From DATLFP01 sp035540955 (GTDB taxonomy: Bacteria; Actinomycetota; Acidimicrobiia; Acidimicrobiales; CADCSY01), in NCBI GenBank assembly GCA_035540955.1, contig DATLFP010000071.1, forward strand, positions 1-5,030: DNA of 5,030 bases, in the 5' to 3' direction. The notes below the pieces were generated by a model. That model worked only from the letters and a program-made list of their open reading frames with translations. It had not been told where the DNA came from and ran no database searches. Made by a program: the position numbers and the translations under genes. Positions 1 through 5,030 of the stretch are shown piece by piece. Position 1 is the first letter of the stretch. Each line of letters begins with the position of its first letter.

Positions 1-147
1 GAAGTCGGTGCGCTCGAGCAGAACGCCGCGATCGCCGGCGAGGTCGAGGGCCCGGCAGCGGCGATCGGTGACCACCAGGTCGACGGGGACGCCGGCCGCC
101 AGGATGGCCTCGAGGATCGTCCCCCCGCCCGACGCCAGCACCCCCAC
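1..147 (-). CDS. purN: Phosphoribosylglycinamide formyltransferase (PurN-like), N-terminal part, cut by the window edge
   Basis: The visible N-terminus reads VGVLASGGGTILEAILAAG followed by VPVDLVVTDRRCRALDLA. It matches the opening beta-strand, glycine-rich phosphate-binding turn and helix of PurN-type GAR transformylases (E. coli VVLISGNGSNLQAII). PurN is cytoplasmic and transfers a formyl group from 10-formyl-tetrahydrofolate to GAR in purine synthesis. Only about 49 of the usual 190-200 residues are in view; the formyl-folate and catalytic Asn-His-Asp motifs lie off the left edge. I chose the GTG at 145-147 because a clear GGAGG (155-159) sits 7 bases upstream. The ATG at 184-186 is in frame but lacks a Shine-Dalgarno sequence. 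The GTG at 151-153 would align best with the E. coli start but is too close to the GGAGG. The gene diverges from the membrane-protein gene at 245. Another formyltransferase-fold enzyme is possible, though the motif and start position favour PurN. Confidence 0.75.
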   Translation of the reverse strand, partial: MGVLASGGGTILEAILAAGVPVDLVVTDRRCRALDLAGDRGVLLERTDF

Positions 148-197
148 CCGCACTCCTCCGAGGGTAGGCGACCGACGATCCTTCATTTCGCCGTCAG

Positions 198-220
198 GGT
201 CTGGTCAACTTGATCAGACC
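198..220. promoter_or_regulatory. Dyad-symmetric element between divergent genes, candidate operator
   Basis: GGTCTGGTCAA (198-208) and TTGATCAGACC (210-220) form an 11-bp inverted repeat around a single central C, with 10 of 11 positions complementary; the exception is G204 opposite T214. The arms contain outward-facing -35-like hexamers: TTGACC on the minus strand (203-208, toward purN) and TTGATC on the plus strand (210-215, toward the membrane gene). I see no convincing -10 box at the right distance on either side. The one-base spacer suits a dimeric DNA-binding regulator better than an RNA hairpin. The regulator is unknown. Confidence 0.45.
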
Positions 221-235
221 TGCCTCACTACTTAG

Positions 236-239
236 GGAG
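236..239 (+). promoter_or_regulatory. Ribosome binding site deciding the GTG start at 245
   Basis: GGAG within AGGGAGA lies 5 bases before the GTG at 245-247. It supports this GTG over the in-frame ATG eight codons in. Confidence 0.6.
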
Positions 240-244
240 ACCTG

Positions 245-685
245 GTGGACATCAACAAGCTCACGATGCCGGAGAAGGTCATCTCCGTCTCCGCGATCGT
301 GCTCTTCATCGCATCGTTCCTACCGTGGTTCGAGATCTCGATCTTCGGCATCTCGGCCAGCGGCAACGGTTGGGACGTCGGCTTCCTGTGGGGAGGCATC
401 CCGACCATCCTCGGGCTGGTGATGCTGGCCCACGTCCTCATCTCGAAGTTCGCCGAGAACGTCACCCTGCCCGAGCTGCCGTGGCCGATGATCCACATGG
501 TGGCCGGCATCGTGGCCGGGGCGCTCGTCGTGCTGAAGCTGCTCATCGGCGAGTCCGAGGCCGGCATCGACTTCGACCGGGCGTACGGGCTGTTCCTCGC
601 CGCCATCGCCGGCATCGGCCTCGCCGTCGGCGGCTTCCTCTACAACAAGGAGCACCAGGGGTCGGGCACCGCCACCACGATGTAG
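245..685 (+). CDS. Small four-helix integral membrane protein, function unknown
   Basis: This 146-residue protein starts at GTG, supported by GGAG five bases upstream. Hydrophobic segments lie at about residues 12-28, 46-67, 82-101 and 114-133. Positive residues near the N-terminus (K5, K11), after helix 2 (K68) and at the C-terminus (K135) suggest both ends are cytoplasmic, with acidic outer loops. A SFLPWFEI segment closes helix 1; small actinobacterial membrane proteins often carry a similar Leu-Pro-Trp turn, but I cannot name a family. There is no signal-peptide cleavage site or enzymatic motif. The gene diverges from purN across a dyad-bearing region and converges on the ten-helix gene, with stops 6 bases apart, so it is probably monocistronic. 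The coding call is firm; the function is unknown. Confidence 0.85.
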   Translation: MDINKLTMPEKVISVSAIVLFIASFLPWFEISIFGISASGNGWDVGFLWGGIPTILGLVMLAHVLISKFAENVTLPELPWPMIHMVAGIVAGALVVLKLLIGESEAGIDFDRAYGLFLAAIAGIGLAVGGFLYNKEHQGSGTATTM

Positions 686-691
686 TCCCGC

Positions 692-1930
692 TCAGATCAC
701 CGTCGGAGGGCCGGGCTCGCGCCCGGCCCTCGACGCGCCCGGGGTGAGGGAGGCCAGCTCGTCCTCCTCGTCGGGCTCGCCGAACGCCGTGGACAGGAGC
801 TGACCGGCGCACACGACGGCGATGCCGAGCAGCAGGAAGGCGCCCGACTGCGCCGACGCGCTGCTGCCGTCGACGCCCTTCTGCAGCACGGCGATGGCGC
901 CGAGCCCGACGCCGGCGGCGCCGACCCACGCCGTGACCCGCCGGCCTGACGCCGCCCCGACCGCCGCCAGCCCGATGCCCAGGGCGATGGCGAGGACGCC
1001 GGTGCCGACCTGCTCGAGGTCGGGGGCGATGAGCTGCACGCCGAGGGCGAGGGCGGCGATGCTCACCGCCGCGAACGGCGTGCCCGCCCCCGCGTAGCCG
1101 CGCCGGCTCAGCAGGAGGCCAACCACCGCGTAGCCGATGCCGAACAGGAGCGAGATCACCGCCACGTCGGTGAAGTCGGGCGGCCGGTAGTCGAACCCGC
1201 CGCCGAGCAGCGGGCTGGGCGCGCCGCTGTCGCCGAAGAAGTCGTCGCCGGCGAAGTCGTCGGGGGCGAAGTCGTCCTCGAAGACGAAGGTCCCGTCCTC
1301 GTCGTAGTAGCCGCCGGGGACCTCGAGGGAGCCCGACGTCTCGAAGGACTCCATGGCGGCGAAGGCGCCGAACGGCGTGAGGTGCTCGACGGGCTCGACG
1401 AGGTTGAGCACGAACAGCCACGACCCCGCCAGGGCCGCGCCCAGGAACAGCAGTCGGCCGGCGCCGGCCCCGACGACGTAGGCGCCCAGCCACGCCAGCG
1501 ACGACACCAGCAGGATGGCGTCGAGGGAGAACGGCGGGAAGTCGCTCTCGGAGAACGTCAGGAAGAACAGCAGCACCGGCACGCCGAGCGCGGCACCGGT
1601 GGCACCGGCGGAGGCGAGCGGCCCGGTGCGGAAGCGGGCGAGGGCGGCGTAGCCGGCGACGACGAGGAGGAGCGACAGCAGGATCCCCGGGATCCGCTGC
1701 ACGTCACCGTCGTCGCCGATCAGCTGATCGCCCCCGAGCCCGGTGGCCCCGCCCACGGCGATGAGCGCCCCGGCCCCGGCGATCACGACGCCGACCCGGG
1801 GCGTCATCCGCCGCACCGCTCGGGGCCCGAGGCGCTCGAGCAGGGTGGGGCGGGGCTCGGCCGGCGGCTCCGGCGGGGGCGGCGGATCGGTCGGCGTGGT
1901 CCCGGGGTCCGGCGGCGGGATGTCGGTCAT
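692..1930 (-). CDS. Ten-helix membrane protein with proline-rich N-terminus and acidic DDF-repeat loop, function unknown
   Basis: This 412-residue protein starts MTDIPPPDPG. The ATG at 1930 is preceded by AAGGA with a 6-base spacer. An in-frame ATG 26 codons further upstream is rejected because it lies at the far side of the preceding gene's terminator hairpin. Residues 5-30 are proline-rich and probably cytoplasmic. Hydrophobic helices lie at about 44-63, 81-100, 104-125, 137-157, 158-178, 255-275, 283-303, 308-328, 332-351 and 361-382. Arg-rich loops (37-45, 99-101, 276-277, 330-331) fit the positive-inside rule with both ends inside. The long loop between helices 5 and 6 (179-254) then lies outside. 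It is strongly acidic at 210-234 and contains DDF at 219, 224 and 229. The C-terminal tail (385-412) begins with an acidic PDEEDE stretch. No transporter or enzyme signature is visible and the family is not recognised. A piece of similar sequence lies at 3455..3537. Confidence 0.85.
   Translation of the reverse strand: MTDIPPPDPGTTPTDPPPPPEPPAEPRPTLLERLGPRAVRRMTPRVGVVIAGAGALIAVGGATGLGGDQLIGDDGDVQRIPGILLSLLLVVAGYAALARFRTGPLASAGATGAALGVPVLLFFLTFSESDFPPFSLDAILLVSSLAWLGAYVVGAGAGRLLFLGAALAGSWLFVLNLVEPVEHLTPFGAFAAMESFETSGSLEVPGGYYDEDGTFVFEDDFAPDDFAGDDFFGDSGAPSPLLGGGFDYRPPDFTDVAVISLLFGIGYAVVGLLLSRRGYAGAGTPFAAVSIAALALGVQLIAPDLEQVGTGVLAIALGIGLAAVGAASGRRVTAWVGAAGVGLGAIAVLQKGVDGSSASAQSGAFLLLGIAVVCAGQLLSTAFGEPDEEDELASLTPGASRAGREPGPPTVI
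706..731 (+). terminator. GC-rich hairpin after the four-helix membrane gene, inside the convergent gene's 3' end
   Basis: GAGGGCCGGGC (706-716) and GCCCGGCCCTC (721-731) are perfectly complementary over 11 bp around a TCGC loop. The stem begins 20 bases after the plus-strand stop and lies in the last codons of the converging minus-strand gene. No T-run follows, as is common for high-GC actinobacterial terminators. Placement suggests plus-strand termination. It could also form in the minus-strand transcript, or simply reflect the local coding sequence. Confidence 0.5.
1238..1276 (-). repeat. Three-copy 15-base microrepeat encoding the DDF units
   Basis: GAAGTCGTC on the plus strand recurs at 1238-1246, 1253-1261 and 1268-1276, an exact 15-base period. 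On the coding strand it is GACGACTTC, giving Asp-Asp-Phe three times five residues apart in the outer acidic loop of the ten-helix protein. The bases between copies differ, so the unit is partly degenerate. Confidence 0.7.
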
Positions 1931-1976
1931 GCCGCATCCTTGCGCACCCGGTGGGGAGTCGTCGGGGAGACGCGGC

Positions 1977-2002
1977 GGAGGGAGGGCCGAAGCCCTCCCT
2001 CC
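1977..2002 (-). terminator. Strong UUCG-loop hairpin, terminator of the secreted-protein gene
   Basis: Read on the minus strand, GGAGGGAGGGC, TTCG and GCCCTCCCTCC form a perfect 11-bp stem closed by a C(UUCG)G tetraloop, an exceptionally stable loop common in bacterial terminators. It begins 35 bases after the TAG at 2038-2040 and lies 46 bases before the ATG of the next minus-strand gene. No strong T-run follows. It probably separates the secreted-protein transcript from the ten-helix gene. I see no clear promoter between the hairpin and that gene, so partial read-through is possible. Confidence 0.75.
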
Positions 2003-2037
2003 ACCCACGCTGGTTGTCCGTCTGCCGGATCTCGGTC

Positions 2038-3216
2038 CTAGCTCAGGTCACCGAAGGTGAAGGGGCACGGATCGGACGGGATGACGGAGGCACCGTCGTT
2101 CAGCTCGTCCAGCCAATCCTTGAGCTGGGTCTGCGCCGTCCGTGCCGCGCCCGCGGCCACGGTGACCGGGCTCGCGGCGAGCGCCGCTTCCGCCGCCACG
2201 AGCAGCTCACCGACGGTCATGCCGGCGGGCAGGTAGAAGGCATCGGCGCTCGTGCGGCCACTCAGCACGTTCAACGTGCCGGCGGCGAGCTGAGCCGAGA
2301 GCATGTTGGCCATGTTCGTGGCCGACGCCTTGGTCAGGAACGTGCTCAGTCCTGCGGTCGTCGTCGGGTCGAACGCGACGCCCTTGGCGTCGACGAGGTG
2401 GAGGTCGCGGAGTGCGGCGAGCCACGCTCCGGTGATCTCGGCCTGGCCGTTCTTGTTCGACCAGTAGCCGAGCGTCTTGCCGCCGCTCGCGGTCAGGCAG
2501 TAGTTGCCGAACTCGACCTCGTCCTCATCGCCGCTCTGGACGTCGGCGCTCTGCACGACCTCGGTCGACGCCACCCAGCCGGGCTCGTTCGGCATCGACT
2601 CGGTGACGACGTACATGCCGAAACTGCCGTCCTCGACGGTGAGCACCTTGGTGGTCACGTAGAAGGTCCCGACCGACTCGTCGGGAGCAACGACCCACAC
2701 CTGCCATCCGGAGAGGTAGGCCTCGGTCGCGTCCTTCACGCCATCGCCGTCGGCGTCGTAGAACTTCAGGATGGTGAGCGTGCCGTCGGGAACCTCGTCA
2801 GTTCCGGGGCCGCCGTCGTAGCAGAACGTGATGTGGCTGAGGTCCTTGCCGTCGGCGGTGTAGCCGCTGCCACTCGTGCCGCTCCCACCACTGGTGTAGG
2901 GGCCGTCATCGGTGCTCTGGCTGCTGCCCGCCTTGAGCAGGACGCCCGTCGCGGCAGGATCCGACGTCCACTCGTACAAGCCCGGCTCGTCGCCGGCCTG
3001 GACGGTGACCGCCGCGTCGGCGGGGTCACCGCTCCTCTCGATCTCCCCGCTCGGCCACTCGATCTTGACGGCACCGGTGGCGTCCGGATAGCCGTTCTCC
3101 TGGCACTCGGTGAGCGGGTTCCCGATCCCCGCCGCGGCGCTCGTCGCCGCCGGCACCACCACAGCCGCCACCAGGGCGAGCACGGCGGTGAGGCCAACTC
3201 CCAGCTTCCTCAACAT
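2038..3216 (-). CDS. Secreted modular protein: SdrD-B-like calcium-binding domain plus GYWSNKNGQ C-terminal module
   Basis: This 392-residue exported protein starts at the ATG at 3216, backed by GAAGG with a 9-base spacer and an immediate signal peptide (MLRK, hydrophobic to about 22, likely cleavage near Ala-Ala-Ala 27-29). An ATG 30 codons upstream is rejected because it would bury this signal. Residues 36-134 form an N-terminal module running from C38 to LSHITFCY (C132), with a Ser/Gly/Thr-rich stretch at 98-120. Residues 142-240 resemble an SdrD-B/prealbumin-like surface domain. They carry DADGDGVKDATE at 154-165, with D154, D156, D158, D162 and E165 spaced as in an EF-hand loop, so calcium binding is likely. 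They end in EFGNYC (C240). Residues 246-384 hold KTLGYWSNKNGQ, an Ala-rich helical region (ATNMANMLSAQLAAGTLNV) and a DPCPF ending. I recall this module from other secreted bacterial proteins, without a known activity. There is no LPXTG or other anchor, so it is probably released or loosely wall-associated. Function unknown. Confidence 0.88.
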   Translation of the reverse strand: MLRKLGVGLTAVLALVAAVVVPAATSAAAGIGNPLTECQENGYPDATGAVKIEWPSGEIERSGDPADAAVTVQAGDEPGLYEWTSDPAATGVLLKAGSSQSTDDGPYTSGGSGTSGSGYTADGKDLSHITFCYDGGPGTDEVPDGTLTILKFYDADGDGVKDATEAYLSGWQVWVVAPDESVGTFYVTTKVLTVEDGSFGMYVVTESMPNEPGWVASTEVVQSADVQSGDEDEVEFGNYCLTASGGKTLGYWSNKNGQAEITGAWLAALRDLHLVDAKGVAFDPTTTAGLSTFLTKASATNMANMLSAQLAAGTLNVLSGRTSADAFYLPAGMTVGELLVAAEAALAASPVTVAAGAARTAQTQLKDWLDELNDGASVIPSDPCPFTFGDLS

Positions 3217-3231
3217 CTCGACCGACCTTCC

Positions 3232-3343
3232 GGGCCCCGTGGGGCCCTTCCATCTCGGCGTCGGTTTCGCTACTCGCTCCCCGCCGGGCCAAGCGACCAG
3301 ATGCAACCCGGCGGATCATGGCGTCGCCGGCACGATCTGTGCC
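3232..3343 (-). promoter_or_regulatory. Hairpin-rich leader upstream of the secreted-protein gene, candidate cis-regulatory RNA
   Basis: Three stems precede the ATG at 3216 on the minus strand. They are GGCAC/GTGCC (3329-3333 with 3339-3343), a perfect 8-bp stem (CCGCCGGG 3281-3288 with CCCGGCGG 3307-3314, 18-base loop), and GGGCCC/GGGCCC (3232-3237 with 3242-3247) directly before the GAAGG ribosome binding site at 3226-3230. CCGGCG at 3308-3313 can also pair with CGCCGG at 3325-3330. That would break both upstream stems, giving two mutually exclusive folds. It matches no riboswitch class I know. GC richness makes chance stems common, and the transcription start is unknown. Confidence 0.3.
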
Positions 3344-3454
3344 TACGCATCACGGTAGGGACGGGCTCACGGATGGCACAGGGCCGTTCGTCGTCTCTGG
3401 AACGCCAACCGGCCCTACGCCGGGTTCGCCGGGGTCGGGACCCGGTGACGGATC

Positions 3455-3537
3455 GGGCTCGACGAGGTCTCGCGTGAAGGACCGCGAGCCCCACCAGGGC
3501 GACGCCCGGGAACAGCAGCCGGCCGGCGCACGCCCGA
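3455..3537 (-). pseudogene. Decayed fragment resembling helix 5 of the ten-helix membrane protein gene
   Basis: This stretch aligns colinearly, in the same orientation, with 1391-1474 inside the ten-helix gene. Shared blocks include GGGCTCGACGAGGT (14 of 14), CCAGGGC, GGAACAGCAG and CGGCCGGCGC; I estimate roughly 80% identity by eye with small indels. Translated on the minus strand it reads GRLLFPGVALVGLAVL, against GRLLFLGAALAGSWLFVL in the intact gene. The matching DLVEP (versus NLVEP) falls in a different frame, so a frameshift separates the two. No start codon, ribosome binding site or rest of the gene is present. It is best explained as a remnant of a duplicated or related gene. A chance match between GC-rich membrane-helix codons is possible but less likely given the long colinear blocks. 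Confidence 0.45.
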
Positions 3538-3542
3538 CTGGA

Positions 3543-5015
3543 TCAACGAGTCGGCGTGACCGGGTTCGACTCTGCGTACGGCCCGGTGCCGACCGCGTTG
3601 CTCGCGGACACACGGACGCGATAGGTCACACCGGCGCGAAGGCCCGAGATCCTCACGGGGCTACCGGGCGGAGCCACCTCGAGCGACTTGGCAACCTTGT
3701 CCCTCGAGTCCACCACCACGAGGGTGTACTTCGTGATCTCGGACCCTCCGGTCGTCCCTGGCGCCCACGTGACGATGATGGCACGCCGGTCTTCCTCCGC
3801 GGTCACCCACTCGGGCGCGCCAGGAGCGGTCGCCGCCGGACCCGTCGGCACACTCCCGAGCGAGTACGCCAACGTGTTCGGAGATCCCGTGCCGATGCCC
3901 GAGAGCACGCCGGGTGTCGCCACTTCCCGGATGGTCGATGCGATCGTCGCCGGCGCTGCCGTCGGTGATCCGTCCAGCAGCAGCGCCGCGATGCCCGCCA
4001 CGTGCGGAGCCGACATCGAGGTTCCCGACTTGGTCGCGGTCGCCGTCGTCGAGGTGATACCTGCCGACAGGATGCCCGAACCGGGAGCGAAGAGGTCGAG
4101 GCACGAGCCGAAGTTCGACCAGCTGGCCCGAGCGTCGGTCGTCGTCGTCGCCCCCACGGTGATCGCCGCTGGCACTCGAGCCGGGCTCTGGTTGCACGCA
4201 TCCTTGTTGTCGTTGCCCGCGGATGCCACGACCGTGACCCCATCGGCGATCACTCGTCCGACGGCGGCGTCAGCAAGGGAGTGCGCATTCCCGCCGAGGC
4301 TCATGTTCACGACCGCCGGGCCATCTTCGTGGTGCAGGGCCACCCAATCGAGCCCGGCGATGACGCCGGACCAGGTGCCCTTCGCGCCGCAGTCGAGGAC
4401 GCGGACGGAGATGAGGTCGACGAGCTTGGCGACGCCGAAGGTGGCGCCCCCGATGGTTCCCGCAACGTGCGTGCCGTGGCCGTTGCAGTCGCCGGAGACG
4501 CCGTCCTGGATCACATCGTGGCCGAGCGTCGCCCGGCCGCCGAACTGCTGGTGATCGATCCGGATGCCGGTGTCGAGGACATACACGTCGATGCCCGGTG
4601 CAGCGGTGTCCCAGCGGTAGCTCTGGGACAGCGGAAGCGTTCGCTGATCGATCCGGTCGAGCCCCCATGGCGGGCTCGACTGAACGTCGTCCCCTCCGAC
4701 GGTCGTACGCCCGTGGGCCGCGACCGGGCCATCTCGCTCGATGGCCGTCACCCTGCTGTCGGCTCGGAGCCGGCGCTCGAGGTCGCCGTGGAAGCGCCCG
4801 GCGAATCCGTGTGCCGCGGCGCGGTACACGTGCGCGATCTCCGCGCCCCGGGTGCGGTACTCGTCGGCGACGGCGCTCGGGTCGTCATCCTCACCGACGA
4901 ACACGATCAGGTCGGCGGCACTGCCGGCGTCGGCCGGCGGTGCCGCTGCCGCTGGTGCCGTCGTCGCGATGATCACCACGACGAGCACCGCCACCCACGG
5001 CTTCACTCGTTGCAT
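3543..5015 (-). CDS. Secreted subtilisin-family serine protease (S8, aqualysin/proteinase K-like) with I9 propeptide and C-terminal fibronectin type III domain
   Basis: This 490-residue extracellular endopeptidase is full length. A signal peptide occupies residues 1-25 (MQRVK, hydrophobic core, cleavage after AAAA). Residues about 35-98 are an inhibitor-I9 propeptide (LIVFVGEDDD to VTAIERDG), the intramolecular chaperone removed on maturation. The mature enzyme probably begins near 110-113, before PWGLDRIDQR. The catalytic triad is D148 (VLDTGI), H180 (NGHGTHVAGT) and S333 (GTSMSAPHVAG), with oxyanion N268 (SAGNDN); all are intact. C177/C209 and C274/C305 sit where aqualysin I has its two disulfides, suggesting a stable enzyme. 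Residues about 398-489 are a fibronectin type III domain (PEWVTAEEDRRAIIVTW to YRVRVSASNAVGTGPYAESNPVTP), often a substrate-binding or spacer module. The ATG is only 15 bases from the window edge. Upstream I see only a G-run (5025-5030) and no clear GGAGG, so the ribosome binding site is weak. The secreted-protein gene lies 326 bases downstream on the same strand. Confidence 0.97.
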   Translation of the reverse strand: MQRVKPWVAVLVVVIIATTAPAAAAPPADAGSAADLIVFVGEDDDPSAVADEYRTRGAEIAHVYRAAAHGFAGRFHGDLERRLRADSRVTAIERDGPVAAHGRTTVGGDDVQSSPPWGLDRIDQRTLPLSQSYRWDTAAPGIDVYVLDTGIRIDHQQFGGRATLGHDVIQDGVSGDCNGHGTHVAGTIGGATFGVAKLVDLISVRVLDCGAKGTWSGVIAGLDWVALHHEDGPAVVNMSLGGNAHSLADAAVGRVIADGVTVVASAGNDNKDACNQSPARVPAAITVGATTTTDARASWSNFGSCLDLFAPGSGILSAGITSTTATATKSGTSMSAPHVAGIAALLLDGSPTAAPATIASTIREVATPGVLSGIGTGSPNTLAYSLGSVPTGPAATAPGAPEWVTAEEDRRAIIVTWAPGTTGGSEITKYTLVVVDSRDKVAKSLEVAPPGSPVRISGLRAGVTYRVRVSASNAVGTGPYAESNPVTPTR

Positions 5016-5030
5016 CTGCTTGCGCCCCCC

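Larger units (their letters stand above)
3217..3542. other. 326-base non-coding region between protease and secreted-protein genes
   Basis: No convincing gene lies here. Open frames on both strands are Arg-rich, have no ribosome binding site and show no domain. It contains, in minus-strand order from the protease stop, a decayed coding fragment (3455-3537), a long-loop inverted repeat (3380-3388 with 3407-3416, one bulge) and a cluster of hairpins leading into the secreted-protein gene. That gene's promoter is expected here, but I find no good -35/-10 pair. The inverted repeat at 3380-3416 could end the protease transcript, but its 18-base loop and missing T-run make that weak. Confidence 0.6.

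Noticed and set aside
216..244. AGACCTG direct repeat (216/217-222 region and 238-244) as tandem regulator sites
   Set aside because: Seven bases in two copies 22 bases apart is too short to support without comparative evidence; one copy overlaps the end of the dyad and the other the ribosome binding site.
543..1493. Minus-strand 316-codon frame overlapping the ten-helix membrane gene
   Set aside because: It is an extremely Arg-rich out-of-frame translation of a gene whose true frame gives clean membrane helices obeying the positive-inside rule.
3217..3306. Thirty-codon N-terminal extension of the secreted protein (ATG at 3306)
   Set aside because: It would place a charged, proline-rich leader before an obvious signal peptide. 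The ATG at 3216 has a ribosome binding site, and the extension crosses the leader hairpins.
3217..3360. Possible cyclic di-GMP-I riboswitch in the leader of the secreted-protein gene
   Set aside because: A GCACAGA and GACGCC stretch recalled the class, but the diagnostic GACGCAAAGCC core and GAAA tetraloop arrangement are absent.
3420..3445. CCGGGT...ACCCGG inverted repeat downstream of the protease as a terminator
   Set aside because: It has only a 6-bp stem with a 14-base loop in GC-rich sequence and no T-run, which is not distinguishable from chance.
1951..3477. Long 508-codon open frame on the plus strand opposite the secreted-protein gene
   Set aside because: It is antisense to a gene with signal peptide, domain motifs and ribosome binding site. 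Its own translation is Arg/Gly/Val-rich without domains and crosses the terminator and intergenic region; such shadow frames are typical of GC-rich DNA.
3688..4554. Plus-strand 288-codon open frame opposite the protease
   Set aside because: It is antisense to the conserved subtilase catalytic domain and has no recognisable domain or plausible ribosome binding site.

Overview
The window reads as chromosomal DNA of a very GC-rich actinobacterial-type organism. High-GC codon use, GTG starts, GGAGG-type ribosome binding sites and Ala/Gly/Val-rich membrane proteins all fit this. A lineage such as Acidimicrobiia is my inference from the style of the proteins and cannot be proved from the window. 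I see no tRNA, rRNA, CRISPR array, insertion sequence or phage gene.

Layout, left to right. The start of a purN-like gene (purine biosynthesis, GAR formyltransferase) runs off the left edge on the minus strand. A short divergent intergenic region with a near-perfect 11-bp dyad separates it from a plus-strand gene for a small four-helix membrane protein (245..685). That gene converges, with only 6 bases between stops, on a minus-strand gene for a ten-helix membrane protein with a proline-rich N-terminus and an acidic extracytoplasmic DDF-repeat loop (692..1930). A strong hairpin lies in the end of the minus gene and may terminate the plus gene. A UUCG-type hairpin (1977..2002) follows the next minus-strand gene.

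The right half is a secretion-oriented minus-strand pair. It begins with a full-length aqualysin/proteinase K-like subtilase that has signal peptide, I9 propeptide, S8 catalytic domain and a fibronectin type III domain (3543..5015). Next comes a 326-base non-coding stretch, and then a secreted protein with an SdrD-B-like calcium-binding domain and a C-terminal module marked by a GYWSNKNGQ motif (2038..3216). The non-coding stretch holds two unusual things: an approximately 83-base colinear copy of part of the ten-helix membrane protein gene, apparently frameshifted and decayed, and a GC-rich leader with several alternative hairpins just upstream of the secreted-protein gene.

I see no clear multi-gene defence, mobile or biosynthetic system. 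The protease and its downstream secreted neighbour could act together outside the cell, but only adjacency supports that. The most unusual items are the decayed gene fragment after the protease, the structured leader, the dyad in the divergent promoter region and the modular secreted protein.
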